Origin: Bimuria novae-zelandiae CBS 107.79
Lineage: Eukaryota > Ascomycota > Dothideomycetes > Pleosporales > Didymosphaeriaceae
DNA: 33,706 bases
Assembly (NCBI GenBank): GCA_010015655.1
Contig: ML976724.1
Coordinates: forward strand, 379,807 to 413,512
Direction of reading: 5' to 3'
Part shown: positions 1 to 9,110 of the stretch, in pieces
How positions within the stretch are numbered: the stretch's first letter is position 1
Layout of the letters: each line of letters begins with the position of its first letter
Position numbers and translations under genes: made by a program
Notes under the pieces: model-generated
The model's input: the letters and a program-made list of their open reading frames with translations, nothing else
Told to the model about the DNA's origin: nothing
Databases searched by the model: none

Positions 1-306
1 CATAACCTTCTGGGTTACTAGGGGGATACATTGGTATATCAGCTACAATATCAACTTGCGCAGCTGTGATTGCAGCCTTTCGGTTATTTCCGCATGTGAA
101 CTCCGGGCTAGGTTGCTGTAATATGTTCAGAACGTGTTTTAAACTCGTTTAGATATGAAAATTACCTGCTCATGTTGCACTTCTGCATCTTCAATAGGTT
201 CAACAGGCCTTGCAAACTCATCTCCGAGTGTAAACTCGGGATCGTCATCGGATTCTACTTCTCTACGAATCGGGACAGGTATAAACACAGAACCGAGAGA
301 CTCCAT
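1..306 (-). CDS. partial unrecognised protein gene, two exons, running off the left edge
   Basis: On the minus strand an ATG at 306 opens a 47-codon exon (306-166). It is followed by a 50-bp fungal-type intron (GT at 165-164, AG at 117-116) and a second exon (115-1) that stays in frame to the window edge. The exon 1 product starts MESLGSVFIPVPIRR and is rich in Asp/Glu/Pro; exon 2 contains MYPPSNPEGY. No family is recognised. There are no RIP-type stops, unlike almost everything else in the window, so this may be a host gene or a recent, unmutated element. The frame upstream of the ATG hits TGA within about 20 bases, so either this is the true start or there is another upstream exon. It could also be the linker of a copia polyprotein; I cannot decide. 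Confidence 0.4.
116..165 (-). other. putative spliceosomal intron of the left-edge gene
   Basis: The minus-strand interval begins GTAATTTTC and ends ATATTACAG, is 50 bp long, and contains an in-frame TAA if unspliced; removing it joins two open exons in the same frame. A CTGAA-like sequence about 12 bases before the acceptor could serve as branch site. Its ACACGTTCTGAA word also occurs just upstream of the start ATG. Confidence 0.5.
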
Positions 307-436
307 CGAAACGCGCAAGGAACGTATTCAGAACGTGTTCGAAACGTGTTTACAGCGCAAGCGCGAACAAATAACGATCGGAAATGCTCCTAAAATAAGG
401 TTGGAGGGGCTTATATGACCCGACTGTGAAAAAAAC

Positions 437-529
437 CTCATCTGACCTTGAGAAGGATTTTTCCAGCTCATCTTTACCTATATAGGAAGGTGCCAAGGTT
501 AGCCGAGGTAATTCCCAAGGTCAGATGAG
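437..529. repeat. 93-bp segment bounded by a perfect 14-bp inverted repeat
   Basis: CTCATCTGACCTTG at 437-450 is repeated in inverse orientation at 516-529. The match does not extend outwards and there is no clear target duplication. It could be a short hairpin or a very small MITE. From 530 to 707 I see only AT-rich sequence with no gene. Confidence 0.45.
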
Positions 530-707
530 TTGCCGACACCCTCCGGAGTGTCTAGATACAGATCTAGCCCCTCTAGAGTTAGTCTCCTCTACTTAGAAGC
601 TATATATATAGTGTAGGGAGGAGCTACTTAAACTCCTTATTAAATCTATCTATATTCTTTTAGCATCTTAGATCCTCTAGGCCTAAAGCCCCTTATATTA
701 GCTGCAT

Positions 708-786
708 GCATAGCGTCCCTAATACTTTTTACTTTTATAAAGTATTTATTAAAATCTACTTAAACGCGCTTACGCTAACGCTAAAA
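708..786 (-). mobile_element. fragment of an H-type pogo-like transposase gene (3' end of coding region)
   Basis: These bases match 31944-32022 inside element H, including an unbroken shared run that contains TAAACGCGCTTACGCTAACG. In H this segment encodes the basic C-terminal part of the transposase on the minus strand. The copy here has no TIRs and many more A/T substitutions, so it is an isolated mutated relic. Confidence 0.65.
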
Positions 787-854
787 AGTAAACATTTTTA
801 ACTATTACTAAAAGTATTTTTCCTTTACTTTTAAATTGATAGCTTTAGTAGTTA

Positions 855-1170
855 TAGCTACTAGATGTGATGGGTGAAGCTTTCGGTGAAGACTGCCAGC
901 CTGCAGATGGCTCGTTTTCCTTTATTAGTTATGTTTCATTGGCATATGCAGCTTCCCGGAGAAGCGGTAACACCTGATTGCTGGCGTATGCAGCTTCCCG
1001 GAGGAGCGGTGACCCCTGACTGCTGGTATATACGCCCTCAGCGCTCACCCTTCGTAGATCATGCATATCATCACTTTTCAGCCTCATCTTACGTTCACAC
1101 TAGAGCCTTATCCGCGCCACTCGCCAATCCTTACAGGTTAGCGTTACGCAGCTTAACGTAACTTCGCGAC
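855..1170 (+). other. higher-GC island with a 95-codon open frame, unrecognised
   Basis: This stretch is visibly richer in G and C than its flanks and lacks RIP-type decay. A plus-strand frame (874-1161; it opens on TTG or GTG, not ATG) contains a duplicated 14-residue block MQLPG(E/G)AVTPDCW. Nothing links it to a known family and it may not be a gene; the open frame could be a by-product of a tandem DNA repeat. Confidence 0.2.
941..1024 (+). repeat. two tandem copies of a 42-bp unit
   Basis: Copy 1 is 941-982 (starts GGCATATGCAGCTTCCCGG) and copy 2 is 983-1024 (starts GGCGTATGCAGCTTCCCGG). A decayed start of a third copy follows at 1025. The copies differ at about six positions, mostly transitions. 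Because 42 is a multiple of three, the repeat preserves the open frame. Confidence 0.85.
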
Positions 1171-2257
1171 TTCATATAACTTTTTATAGCAAATTAAAAT
1201 TTAAAGAGGGTTTTAACGACAAAGACTTTAATTATATAGCGATATATACGCTAGCGTTGGTGTAGCAAGTAAGGCAGGATTTACTATTATCTCTCTAAGA
1301 GATGGTACCTGCTAGGACTAACTTTATAGCGCCTATAAGTGCGCGTCCTCATACGTTTTTATAGCCTTTCTAGTAGCCTATTATGCCTCTTACTTTACAC
1401 GATAATTAACAGCTTGTCGCGCTACTTTTATAGTAACTACACTACCTTTCTATACCTATCTTATATCTTTAACTTACCTTTTCTAGCGCTATTATGCTAT
1501 TATAGTAATAATTAAAAGGTCTCGCTAGGCCAGCGCGAGACTATTAATAAGTAATTATAAGCTTTTTAAGAACTTTTTAAATTTATAGTTTGAAATATTG
1601 CTTCTTTTTAGAGCGCGCGATATCTTTTTATACTACTATTAAAATAATATAGATATATTACTAGTAGGTGATAAATTAATTATAAATAAAAGTAATAATA
1701 ATAGCGTATATACTATAGGTAGCTTTATATATATAATTCCTAGATTAAATAGGAAGATACCTATTTTTTTTAGGGACTAAGTAGAGTGCTACGTTTAGAA
1801 GTAGTTATTTTAATACCATAACACGCGTGTAAGAATTTAATTCTATTAAATTTAGTATACCTAATAAATATAGCTATTTTTGTAGCCTTCCTATAATTAT
1901 TATTTAATAGCTAACAACAGATAATATTAAGAGGCCATAGGTAATAAGATGCGTAAGGTAGTAGTAAAAAAGGTATTATATTAGCGTACTTGACAAGTGA
2001 GCTGCCATCCTACCAACCTTCTATCGTCTTTACAGCAATTTAACTTAATAACACGATATAATAATTATTTATAATTACTATTATAAATTACGTAGTATTC
2101 ATACTATACTTTACACACGTTTGCACGTTATACTTAGTCTTTTTTATAGTAGTTATAGCGTATTAAAGCCTATTAACTAGTACTTAATTTTGTCTTATCT
2201 TAACGCGTTTCGCTCTTTAGCTACTATTTAATATCTTTTTAAGTAATAATTTCTTTT
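1171..2257. other. AT-rich intergenic stretch, no recognisable gene
   Basis: Very rich in TA dinucleotides, with stops in all frames. I could not match any part of it to the elements elsewhere in the window. It is the left flank into which copia element A inserted and is probably older, heavily mutated repeat sequence. Confidence 0.6.
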
Positions 2258-2499
2258 TGTTGGCTTCAAACCTGCGCAACACTGCTACGGCTTTCACCAC
2301 CATGCAGTTTGCCTGCGGTTTGTTGCGCAGTTTGCCTGTGGTTTATTGCGCTAGTCCTGATTAGGCTAGTAAGGGACAAACCACGCTTGATAAATACTTC
2401 TCACAATAGCCTACTACAATAGATCTGCAATTAAGAATTAAATCAATACCATATCGTTGCAACGAAGTCTTGATCCAACAGCCTATTGCCATATCAACA
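2258..2499 (+). repeat. 5' LTR of copia element A
   Basis: A 242-bp LTR with short terminal inverted bases (TGTTG...CAACA). It is the less mutated LTR: compared with the 3' copy it keeps C or G at most of the differing sites in its first 110 bp. All of about 20 differences between the LTRs are transitions, and I see no indel or transversion. Confidence 0.9.
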
Positions 2500-2871
2500 C
2501 TGATCAGTGGTTGCTACACCACAGATCGGCAAGATATACTGTGTACAGGGAATCTCAGCGCACGTTTCAGGCTGAGTATTCTGGCGATAGAAGCGGTTAG
2601 CGCATGCCTCCTCCCCTACCAAGGCCCAGGATACAGCATCGCTAGTGCGAAGTACAGGTACGACAAGCTCACTGCTATCCTGTATCAGGATCAGCGGCGC
2701 CTCGTATTTGAAGGATCTCTCCGCCTGGATTGTCCCTACCAAGACTCAGTTCGGAAGGAGATTTGCGTCAACCACGCCAACTCTTATCAAATTACACTAA
2801 TTACAGGCCCATATCTAAAACGCTATTATAAAGTACACCTAAACAAAGGATCGCTCGTGGTACCTAAATAA
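2500..2871 (+). other. unmutated leader / 5' gag region of element A
   Basis: Directly after the 5' LTR lies sequence without RIP decay, containing a 133-codon open frame (2470-2871, no ATG start; it opens within the LTR) that includes KYRYDKLTA. Downstream, the identifiable gag frame (2888-3026) is in a different register, so either an indel separates them or this frame is incidental. No primer binding site was recognised in the first bases after the LTR (CTGATCAGTGGTTGC). Confidence 0.4.
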
Positions 2872-2887
2872 GATAATCTATAAGGAC

Positions 2888-3026
2888 TAGTACGCTAACT
2901 AAGATTTTAACATCGCCAACGCCACTGTTAATATAGACAAACTTAACATTATAGTTATTAACTAGATAATACAGGTAGAAGAAGATAATATATTTAACCT
3001 ATTTCTACTACTTAAGTTTAAGGAGC
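2888..3026 (+). pseudogene. 5' portion of gag of element A, split by insertion of element B
   Basis: One frame reads through a segment with VEEDNIFNLFLLLKFKE and joins the sequence at 11725 in phase when element B and one copy of its GGAGC duplication are ignored. Stops at RIP-type sites interrupt it. The true start of gag is not resolved. The other part of the gene lies at 11725-16374. Confidence 0.6.
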
Positions 3027-3225
3027 TGTCAGATTTAATAGTGTTCTGTCACTTTAAGCTAATGCAATAATAAGAATTAATAGTTATAATAATTAATTAA
3101 TGATGTTCGTGTTGTGTCTTGTTCATGTTCTATTAGACTACTACCGAAGTCTTCTTTTCTTGGCGTAGGATTGCCCAGCCACCTTTACACTTTAAGTTTA
3201 GTGCAAAGTGCCATGTAATTGGACA
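3027..3225 (-). repeat. 3' LTR of copia element B
   Basis: 199 bp, matching 11522-11720 with about a dozen transitions and one apparent transversion. It lies at the 3' end in the minus-strand reading of B. Confidence 0.88.
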
Positions 3226-3234
3226 CACCCCCTT
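3226..3234 (-). promoter_or_regulatory. polypurine tract of element B
   Basis: On the minus strand AAGGGGGTG lies immediately before the LTR start TGTCC. Its position and purine content fit the plus-strand DNA priming site of an LTR retrotransposon and confirm the minus orientation. Confidence 0.7.
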
Positions 3235-4859
3235 AGCTTAGGCTTATCCTTAAGCTGGAGACTATCTGTCAGTGATCTGACAGTATCATCCTTTATAGTT
3301 TAATTTCAAAAGCCTCTATTCTCTGCTCTAGCTCGAGCAAGTCGACCTCCACATTTATAATCTTATCCTTAATTTCTGCAAGTCCTAATTTATTTAGAAA
3401 GTTACTCTACTTATTAGCTAGCAGGGCCTTCGTAAGCCTATCTGCAACCATGTCCTCCAAGCGTTAATAATCTACCTTAATTATCTTTGATACGACCTCT
3501 TGTCTTAGCTAGTAATTATAGATATCCACATAATAGAGCTTAGTCTGCAGCTTAGCGATCTCTTTAGTAATAAGCTAGATTATTTGCTAGTTATCGCAAT
3601 TAATTATAATAAGGGAATTGCTAAGGTTAATCTTTAGCTCCTTTAGTAATTATAAGATAAACAAAGCTTCTTTAGCCACTTATAAGAGAGCCAGTAATTC
3701 GGCCTCTATAGTTAATATAGTGACTGTATCTTGCTTATTTACTTTCCATGCAATTAAGCTACTAAATAACTTAATAATATATCCTTATGAGCTCTTGCGG
3801 TCGAGCGTATTATCGGCAAAAAAAGCGTTACTTGCCACCTCCAAAGTATCTGCACCCCTAAGCTAAAGACCTAGTAATCTAGTATCCGCAAGATAGAGGA
3901 GAACTCGGTTAACAGCGGCTTAGTACTCTTTACTTAGGTTCGATAAGAATCGTGAAAGTCAAGAGCTTGCAAAGGCAATATCTAGTCATGTAATTACTAT
4001 AGCGTAGAGGATAGATCCTATCTTGCGCTAATATTAATTAACTTTAGCCTTACTAGCGAGCCTGGTTTAAGGAAGTAGTTTAACTACTACTATAGGTGTT
4101 TCGTGCCGTATCTCATGTTGCTTAATAAGGCGCGAGATCTTGTTAATGTATAAGGCCTGTAAAAGCTAGATCTTTCCGTTTAGGCGGTCTCTAATAACTT
4201 TAACTCCTAGAAACCATTATAGGTCGTTGCCACTAGTAAGTGTAAATTTAGTACTTATTTTTACTAGAGCAGCTTTAGCAGCTTGCTGTTGTAACTTATT
4301 GTAAGTAATAATAAGGTTATCCATATAAAAGAAGATAATAATACTATCCTTAATAAGACAGCATGGCTCGTGGGGTACTATTTTAAAACCTATATCACGA
4401 AGCGTTAATGTGAACTCTCTCTACTAAAGCAGTAGAGATATGCGCAGTCCGTAGAGTACTTTATATAGGTAGAGGACTGTGCCTGCTCGCGAGTAGCCAC
4501 GGGGCATTCTTATATAGATTTCTCTGTCCAGCTTTGCGTGGACAAAAGCGTTAGTAACGTCGTGTTAAATAAGCTCTAAGTTAAACTAAGCTATAATTAC
4601 TATAAGCATGCAAAATAATTATCCTGCTAGTATTATAGCGTAGGTTTCTTGCGAAGTAAGGTGCTATTATTAGTTACCTCTCACGACTAGTTATGCCTTG
4701 CACTTCTGTAGTTAATAGTGTTTATTAAACTTATAGGTATATACCTACATGCAGTTAAGGATTTAGTGGCCTACTACTTTTACTAGAGTAGCTATAACCT
4801 CACTCTAGGATTTTATTTCCTTGTGGCTCTATAAATAGGATCGCTCGGCTTCCTTCCAC

Positions 4860-4980
4860 CAGACTTGCCAACAATCAATCCAATTGATTCAAATTGATTG
4901 AATTGATTGCAAAATGCAATTCAATCAAATCAATCGCAAATTAATTAACTACCTATTATTTTGCAATCAAATCAATCCCA
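4860..4980. repeat. left TIR and subterminal repeat cluster of the hAT element
   Basis: After the 20-bp TIR, the motif AATCAA or its complement TTGATT recurs about nine times in both orientations within roughly 110 bp. A similar cluster (for example TTCAATCAATTC) precedes the right TIR at about 7900-8018. In hAT elements such subterminal repeats are transposase-binding sites; that role is inferred here. Confidence 0.7.
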
Positions 4981-5365
4981 GCTTAAACGATTAATTGTAA
5001 ACTTAATTTAATTAAGTATTTAGGCTATCTCCAGTGAGGTTTTTGAGTTGGCTGTAACGGCGATCTCACGGTATCTTTCTGGTGTTGGCTTTATGACGGG
5101 CCGGGGTCCACCCGGTGGAATCTCATTGGCTAAAGCAAACGCGTCTATACGTAGCTAATCGCGTCGTACTGACTGCGTACATTTACGTGTTTCTTGCTTC
5201 AAACAACGTCTCTACAACACCTATACCGACAATATGCCTCCCAGACAAGCCAGGGGCGCCAAACGCGCTGCCGAAGCCTCCAAAGCACCTGCGAAACGCG
5301 CTAGAACCAGCGGCTGTGGTACAGCCAGGGAACCCATCGAACTTGATAAGTCGCAGCAGCTGCCT

Positions 5366-5401
5366 CCGCGCACCTCACCGCGCACCTCACCGCGCACCTC
5401 A
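5366..5401 (+). repeat. three tandem copies of a 12-bp unit inside the hAT transposase gene
   Basis: CCGCGCACCTCA occurs three times back to back, encoding repeated SPRT in the disordered N-terminus; a fourth partial copy (CCGCGC) follows. It is an in-frame coding minisatellite and may vary between copies of the element. Confidence 0.9.
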
Positions 5402-6202
5402 CCGCGCAAAGCCCTGGCAATCGCGACGTCCCAGGCCACCGAGGAACGTCCATTTGAGTCACAGTTACGCGATTTGCTACCTGAAAACACCGCCATAGAG
5501 CCCTCGAGAGCAGCCACCGAGGCCACAACGGAAGATACCGAGAGCGCCATTGAGGATCTTGACGCGCTCTTCAAGGACGACTTCAAGGGCATCGATTAGG
5601 CGCGATTACTGGGCTTTATCGCGCCTTTGCGCACCTACAAGCATAAGAAAAGCTGGATCTATCGCCACGGCTATCGTGTCTCGCCCATCTCCGATCCATC
5701 GCAAATCTGGTTCATCTGCAAGTACTGCCATCAGCACAAGCGTATCGATTGCGGCAAAACTGGCAAATACAACACCACGAAGTCAACCTCGGCGGCAGCA
5801 GCGCACCTTGAGGAGCGCATGAAGGGCCATGGCCATACAAAGCCAGGGGCAGCCGCGAAGCCGTTGCTACTGGGGGGTCAACTCTTATTGCAACAGGCGG
5901 CTAATCGCGGCGTGGTGTTGACCCAGAGCATTGCCAATACGCTGGGTAACTTCGACGTTCAAAGCTTCAGGCTTGCTGCTGTTACTTGGCTCGTTGAGGG
6001 CAACCACCCCTTGCGTGAGTTTGAATCGCCAACGTTCCGGAGGATGCTGGCCTTGGCCAACCCAGAGGCAGAGGAGGCGCTGTGGGCTAGTCGTACATCA
6101 GTTTCTCGGTACGCAATAAGGCTTTACAATTACTTGCTCCCGCAAGTTGTTAACAAGCTATCACGTGCTGCCTCGCTCATCCACATAAGCTTCGACGGCT
6201 AG

Positions 6203-7640
6203 ATAATAAAAGGTAGCAAACGTGGCTTCTTTGGTATTGTTGCGCACTATACTAATAATAATAGCGAGGTAGTTAACTTGCCAATTGCGTTGTCACAGCT
6301 ATTAGGCTCCTATAGCAGTAAGAGGATAGGCAAAATCGTCGTCGAAACGCTGTAGAAGTTTAGCATTAATAGCAGTAAAGTTAGTTACTTCGTGCTTAAT
6401 AATGCTAATACCAACGATAAGGCAGTTAATTATATCGCTAATAAGTATAACTTCTAAGTATCCTATCGTCGTCTTTGTTGCGCGCCTCACATTATAAACC
6501 TTATAGAAAAGGCTTTATTATTTAGTAAGGACTGCGAGGCGTACGCTAACAATATTAACCTAGATATAAGTTAATAATTATATGCCTTTACGCTAAGCTT
6601 CAGCTGACCTAAGGCAAGAGGAGACAAAACTTATAGACAAGTGGCGTAAACAAGGCCCGCTAGGCTTTTTGTTTGATGTTATAGGCCACATTAAAACACC
6701 TTTGCAATACGATTTGTTTAATTAGTGTTAGCACTAAGTAAACAAGTTATTACCTCCTAATAAGCGCAAGATCTACGAACCTGTAAAGCTAGTAATTACA
6801 CGCTAGAACTCTTACTACGACGCCCTTACTCGCGCTTCTTAGCTATAAACCGCCATTAACACATACGCCGCCCGCTATATAGATAATGCCTGCACTACTA
6901 ACGCCTACGCGCGCGCAAAAAACAACAAGCTACCTAACGTGCCAGCGTGGATGAGGTCTAACGGGCTATTAGCCAACGATTAGCAAGTAATAACTAAATA
7001 TATAGAGGTGCTATTACCGCTTAAAGAAGCCACTAAGAGGCTTAAAGGCCGCGGCAAAGGCAACGCTTTTAGCGCTATATATAAGGTTATACTAGTTTTT
7101 AAGTAGCTACTTACCACCTTTGAGCATTAGCTCGAGTCGTTTAATAATGTTAATCACTACGAAACTAGCGCCCTAGAGGATTACCTACCTACTAACTTAC
7201 GCGCGGCATGGCTTAAACTTAATTAGTACTATAGCAAGCTTAACGACTCGCCTATTTACTACGCCGCTTGTTGTCTCTATCCTTTCTATAAGCGTTATTG
7301 CTAGCGAGCTTGGCGCGGGAAACCCAACTAGCTTGCCTTAGCTAACGCTAGTTTTCGGCAGCTTTAGGCGTAGTACTAACCCGAAGTTGTTAATACGGTG
7401 GCTTCTAAGCAGTTAACTGTAAACAACAACCTTAACGATGCGATTAACCAGCTTGCTAGCAGCGATAGCGACGATGAAAATAAGGAAGATAGTAATAAGT
7501 ACGATTACTAGTTTAAGCGCGAGCCTAGGTGGACGTAACATTAGTTTAATAGCGGTGATAGTCCTGTTAAGTACTAGGTCGGATTACGCTCGAGATACCC
7601 TAATTTGGCGAAGTTTGCGATTAATACACTAACAGTTCCA
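6203..7640. other. RIP-type mutation tract confined to the centre of the hAT element
   Basis: Between about 6200 and 7640 the transposase frame contains nearly all of its stops, at CAA/CAG or TGG positions, and is rich in TA. The 1.3 kb before it has one coding stop, and the last 230 bp of the gene has one. The change is abrupt and does not fall at an element boundary. Confidence 0.7.
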
Positions 7641-8875
7641 GCATTAAGCTGTGAGTGTGAGCGCGTTTTTAGTGAACTTAGCGACCTCCTCGAGCCTAGA
7701 AGACGCCATATAGGTGCTTAATTGCTGGCAGCAATACAATCTGTACGATCTTGGCTAAAAGCTGGCTTTAGTAAACCCTCTAATGGCGCTGTTGCGAAGC
7801 AGTTATTGACTTTAAGTGACGAAGAAATCGACACCTTATATAGCTTGTGTGACTGGGACGAGGCTTCTTAGTAATTTATATGTAGTTTGCACGAATATAT
7901 AATCAATTTACAATTAATTTACAATTAATCGGCTTGAAAATACCTTTCAATTCAATCAATTCAAAAGGCTGGATGACTTATTACAATCAATTCAATTCAC
8001 TGTCTGGAAATTGATTGAATTGATTGTTGGCAAGTCTGCCTTCCACATATCGTAGAGAGGGTAGTCCTCGAGCTTATTTTAGCATGTAGGTGGCTCTAGT
8101 AGCACGCTCTAATACGGCTTCTTGCCTGCTATAATTATACGTTAAAGCTGGGCCTTGTTAAGAATCTTGCTATTATATTTACTAGCGCTGCTAGCTTCGG
8201 TGCCTGCTATAAAAGTGGTAATCTATAGGCTTATTTGCAATTGCACTGCTTGTGCTTTACAAGATAGTTTAGGTTATTTATCTCTTATTATTAACTAGGT
8301 AAGGAGTGCAACTAGTAGTAAAGTTAATAAAGGCATTAGGTATTTGTAGCTAAATTTCCTGCTTTGCCTACAGCCTAAGGTCTCCTCGTCCCCTTCCTTA
8401 TATAATATATTAGTGATTGTTTTATCCTTATAAAAGGACTCTATCTCTAGGTTTTACTAAGGTAAGGGAGGTAGCTCTACTAATCGCACCTAAGCTACAA
8501 TTTCTTCTAAGGTGCTATGCATAAGGTTGTCTATTAGGTCTTTAGTCTTGCCTAAGAACACTAAGTCCTTATTAAAAATTATATCGCGGGTGCTAATAAC
8601 CTTTACAAGTAATAGGATCCAGATTCTCTAAATATTAGTTAATTAGTAGCTAACAAGGTAGCTAATCTATGCCTTAGGGTTAAGCCTTTAGAGCTTACTC
8701 TTGCCGCGTTTTATATCGTTAGTCATGGCAAAAGCTTTACAGCCATATGCTTTTAGGTGAGCTTAATTAGGTTTTCGTAGCTAGGTGACAAAGCCATTTT
8801 AAAAGGCTACTATCGTAAAGAACACTTTATATAGTAATCGCTAGCAATTACCGTAGTTTAGAGTTTAATTATAGA

Positions 8876-9110
8876 GGTAGTGTCCGATTATATGGCCTCT
8901 ATCTGTTGTGGATATGAGGCTGGAGCACTCTCTCTTTTGTACTATTCTAAATAGGGCTAGCGCTGCAGCGGTACTTATTTAGAGCCTCGCACACATCTGC
9001 ATTCCAGACACAGACAGAACACGAACATTATCAATCAATCATCACATTCATTAAATTCTCATCATTGCATTATCTCAAAGTGACAGAACACTATTAAATC
9101 TGACAGGTAG
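8876..9110 (-). mobile_element. solo LTR (D) related to the LTRs of element B, with target duplication
   Basis: A 225-bp LTR occupies 8881-9105 (TGTCCGATTA...AATCTGACA), flanked by GGTAG at 8876-8880 and 9106-9110. About 100 bp at its right end are the reverse complement of the start of the 199-bp B LTR; the remainder differs except for the very end (ATAATCGGACA in the LTR sense). It inserted into the pol gene of B and later lost its interior by LTR-LTR recombination. Confidence 0.9.

Larger units (their letters stand above)
5234..7871 (+). pseudogene. hAT transposase, broken by RIP-type stops and one frameshift
   Basis: The frame opens at ATG 5234 (MPPRQARGAKRAAEA), with a basic, disordered N-terminus. 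A BED-type finger follows (WFICKYC then HLEER and HGH, about residues 155-200), then the catalytic core beginning HISFDG near residue 320 with KGSKRGFFGIVAHY. The end holds the hAT dimerisation block: VGLRSRYPNLAKFA, then SCECERVFSEL, then LLAAIQSVRSWLKAGF. The 5' third has a single stop (TAG 5597-5599, at an expected Gln or Trp); from TAG 6200 onward stops are frequent, and a +1 shift lies near 6590-6600. The final stop is at 7869-7871. Length about 880 codons, normal for fungal hAT transposases. It would bind the TIRs and move the element; this copy cannot. Confidence 0.9.
4852..8046 (+). mobile_element. hAT DNA transposon with 8-bp target duplication
   Basis: The element proper is 4860-8038 (3,179 bp). 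Its 20-bp terminal inverted repeats CAGACTTGCCAACAATCAAT (4860-4879 and, inverted, 8019-8038) match perfectly. It is flanked by the identical 8-mer CCTTCCAC (4852-4859 and 8039-8046), the duplication size of hAT elements. It encodes one transposase with BED finger, RNase H-like core and hAT dimerisation domain on the plus strand. It sits in the linker between the integrase and RT regions of copia element B. Confidence 0.95.

Noticed and set aside
116..350. Introner-like element family
   Set aside because: Only a 12-base word is shared between the intron and the upstream segment; not enough to claim intron multiplication.
2500..2530. Primer binding site for element A (TGGTTGCTAC at 2508)
   Set aside because: It begins 8 bases after the LTR and I could not match it to a tRNA end with confidence.
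4860..4990. CRISPR-like short repeat array from the repeated CAATCAAT motif
   Set aside because: Irregular spacing, both orientations, eukaryotic context and position next to a hAT TIR; these are subterminal repeats.
5221..5592. Minus-strand open frames over the hAT N-terminus
   Set aside because: The plus frame carries the BED finger and continues into the recognisable transposase; the antisense frames are by-products of the GC-rich 12-bp repeat.
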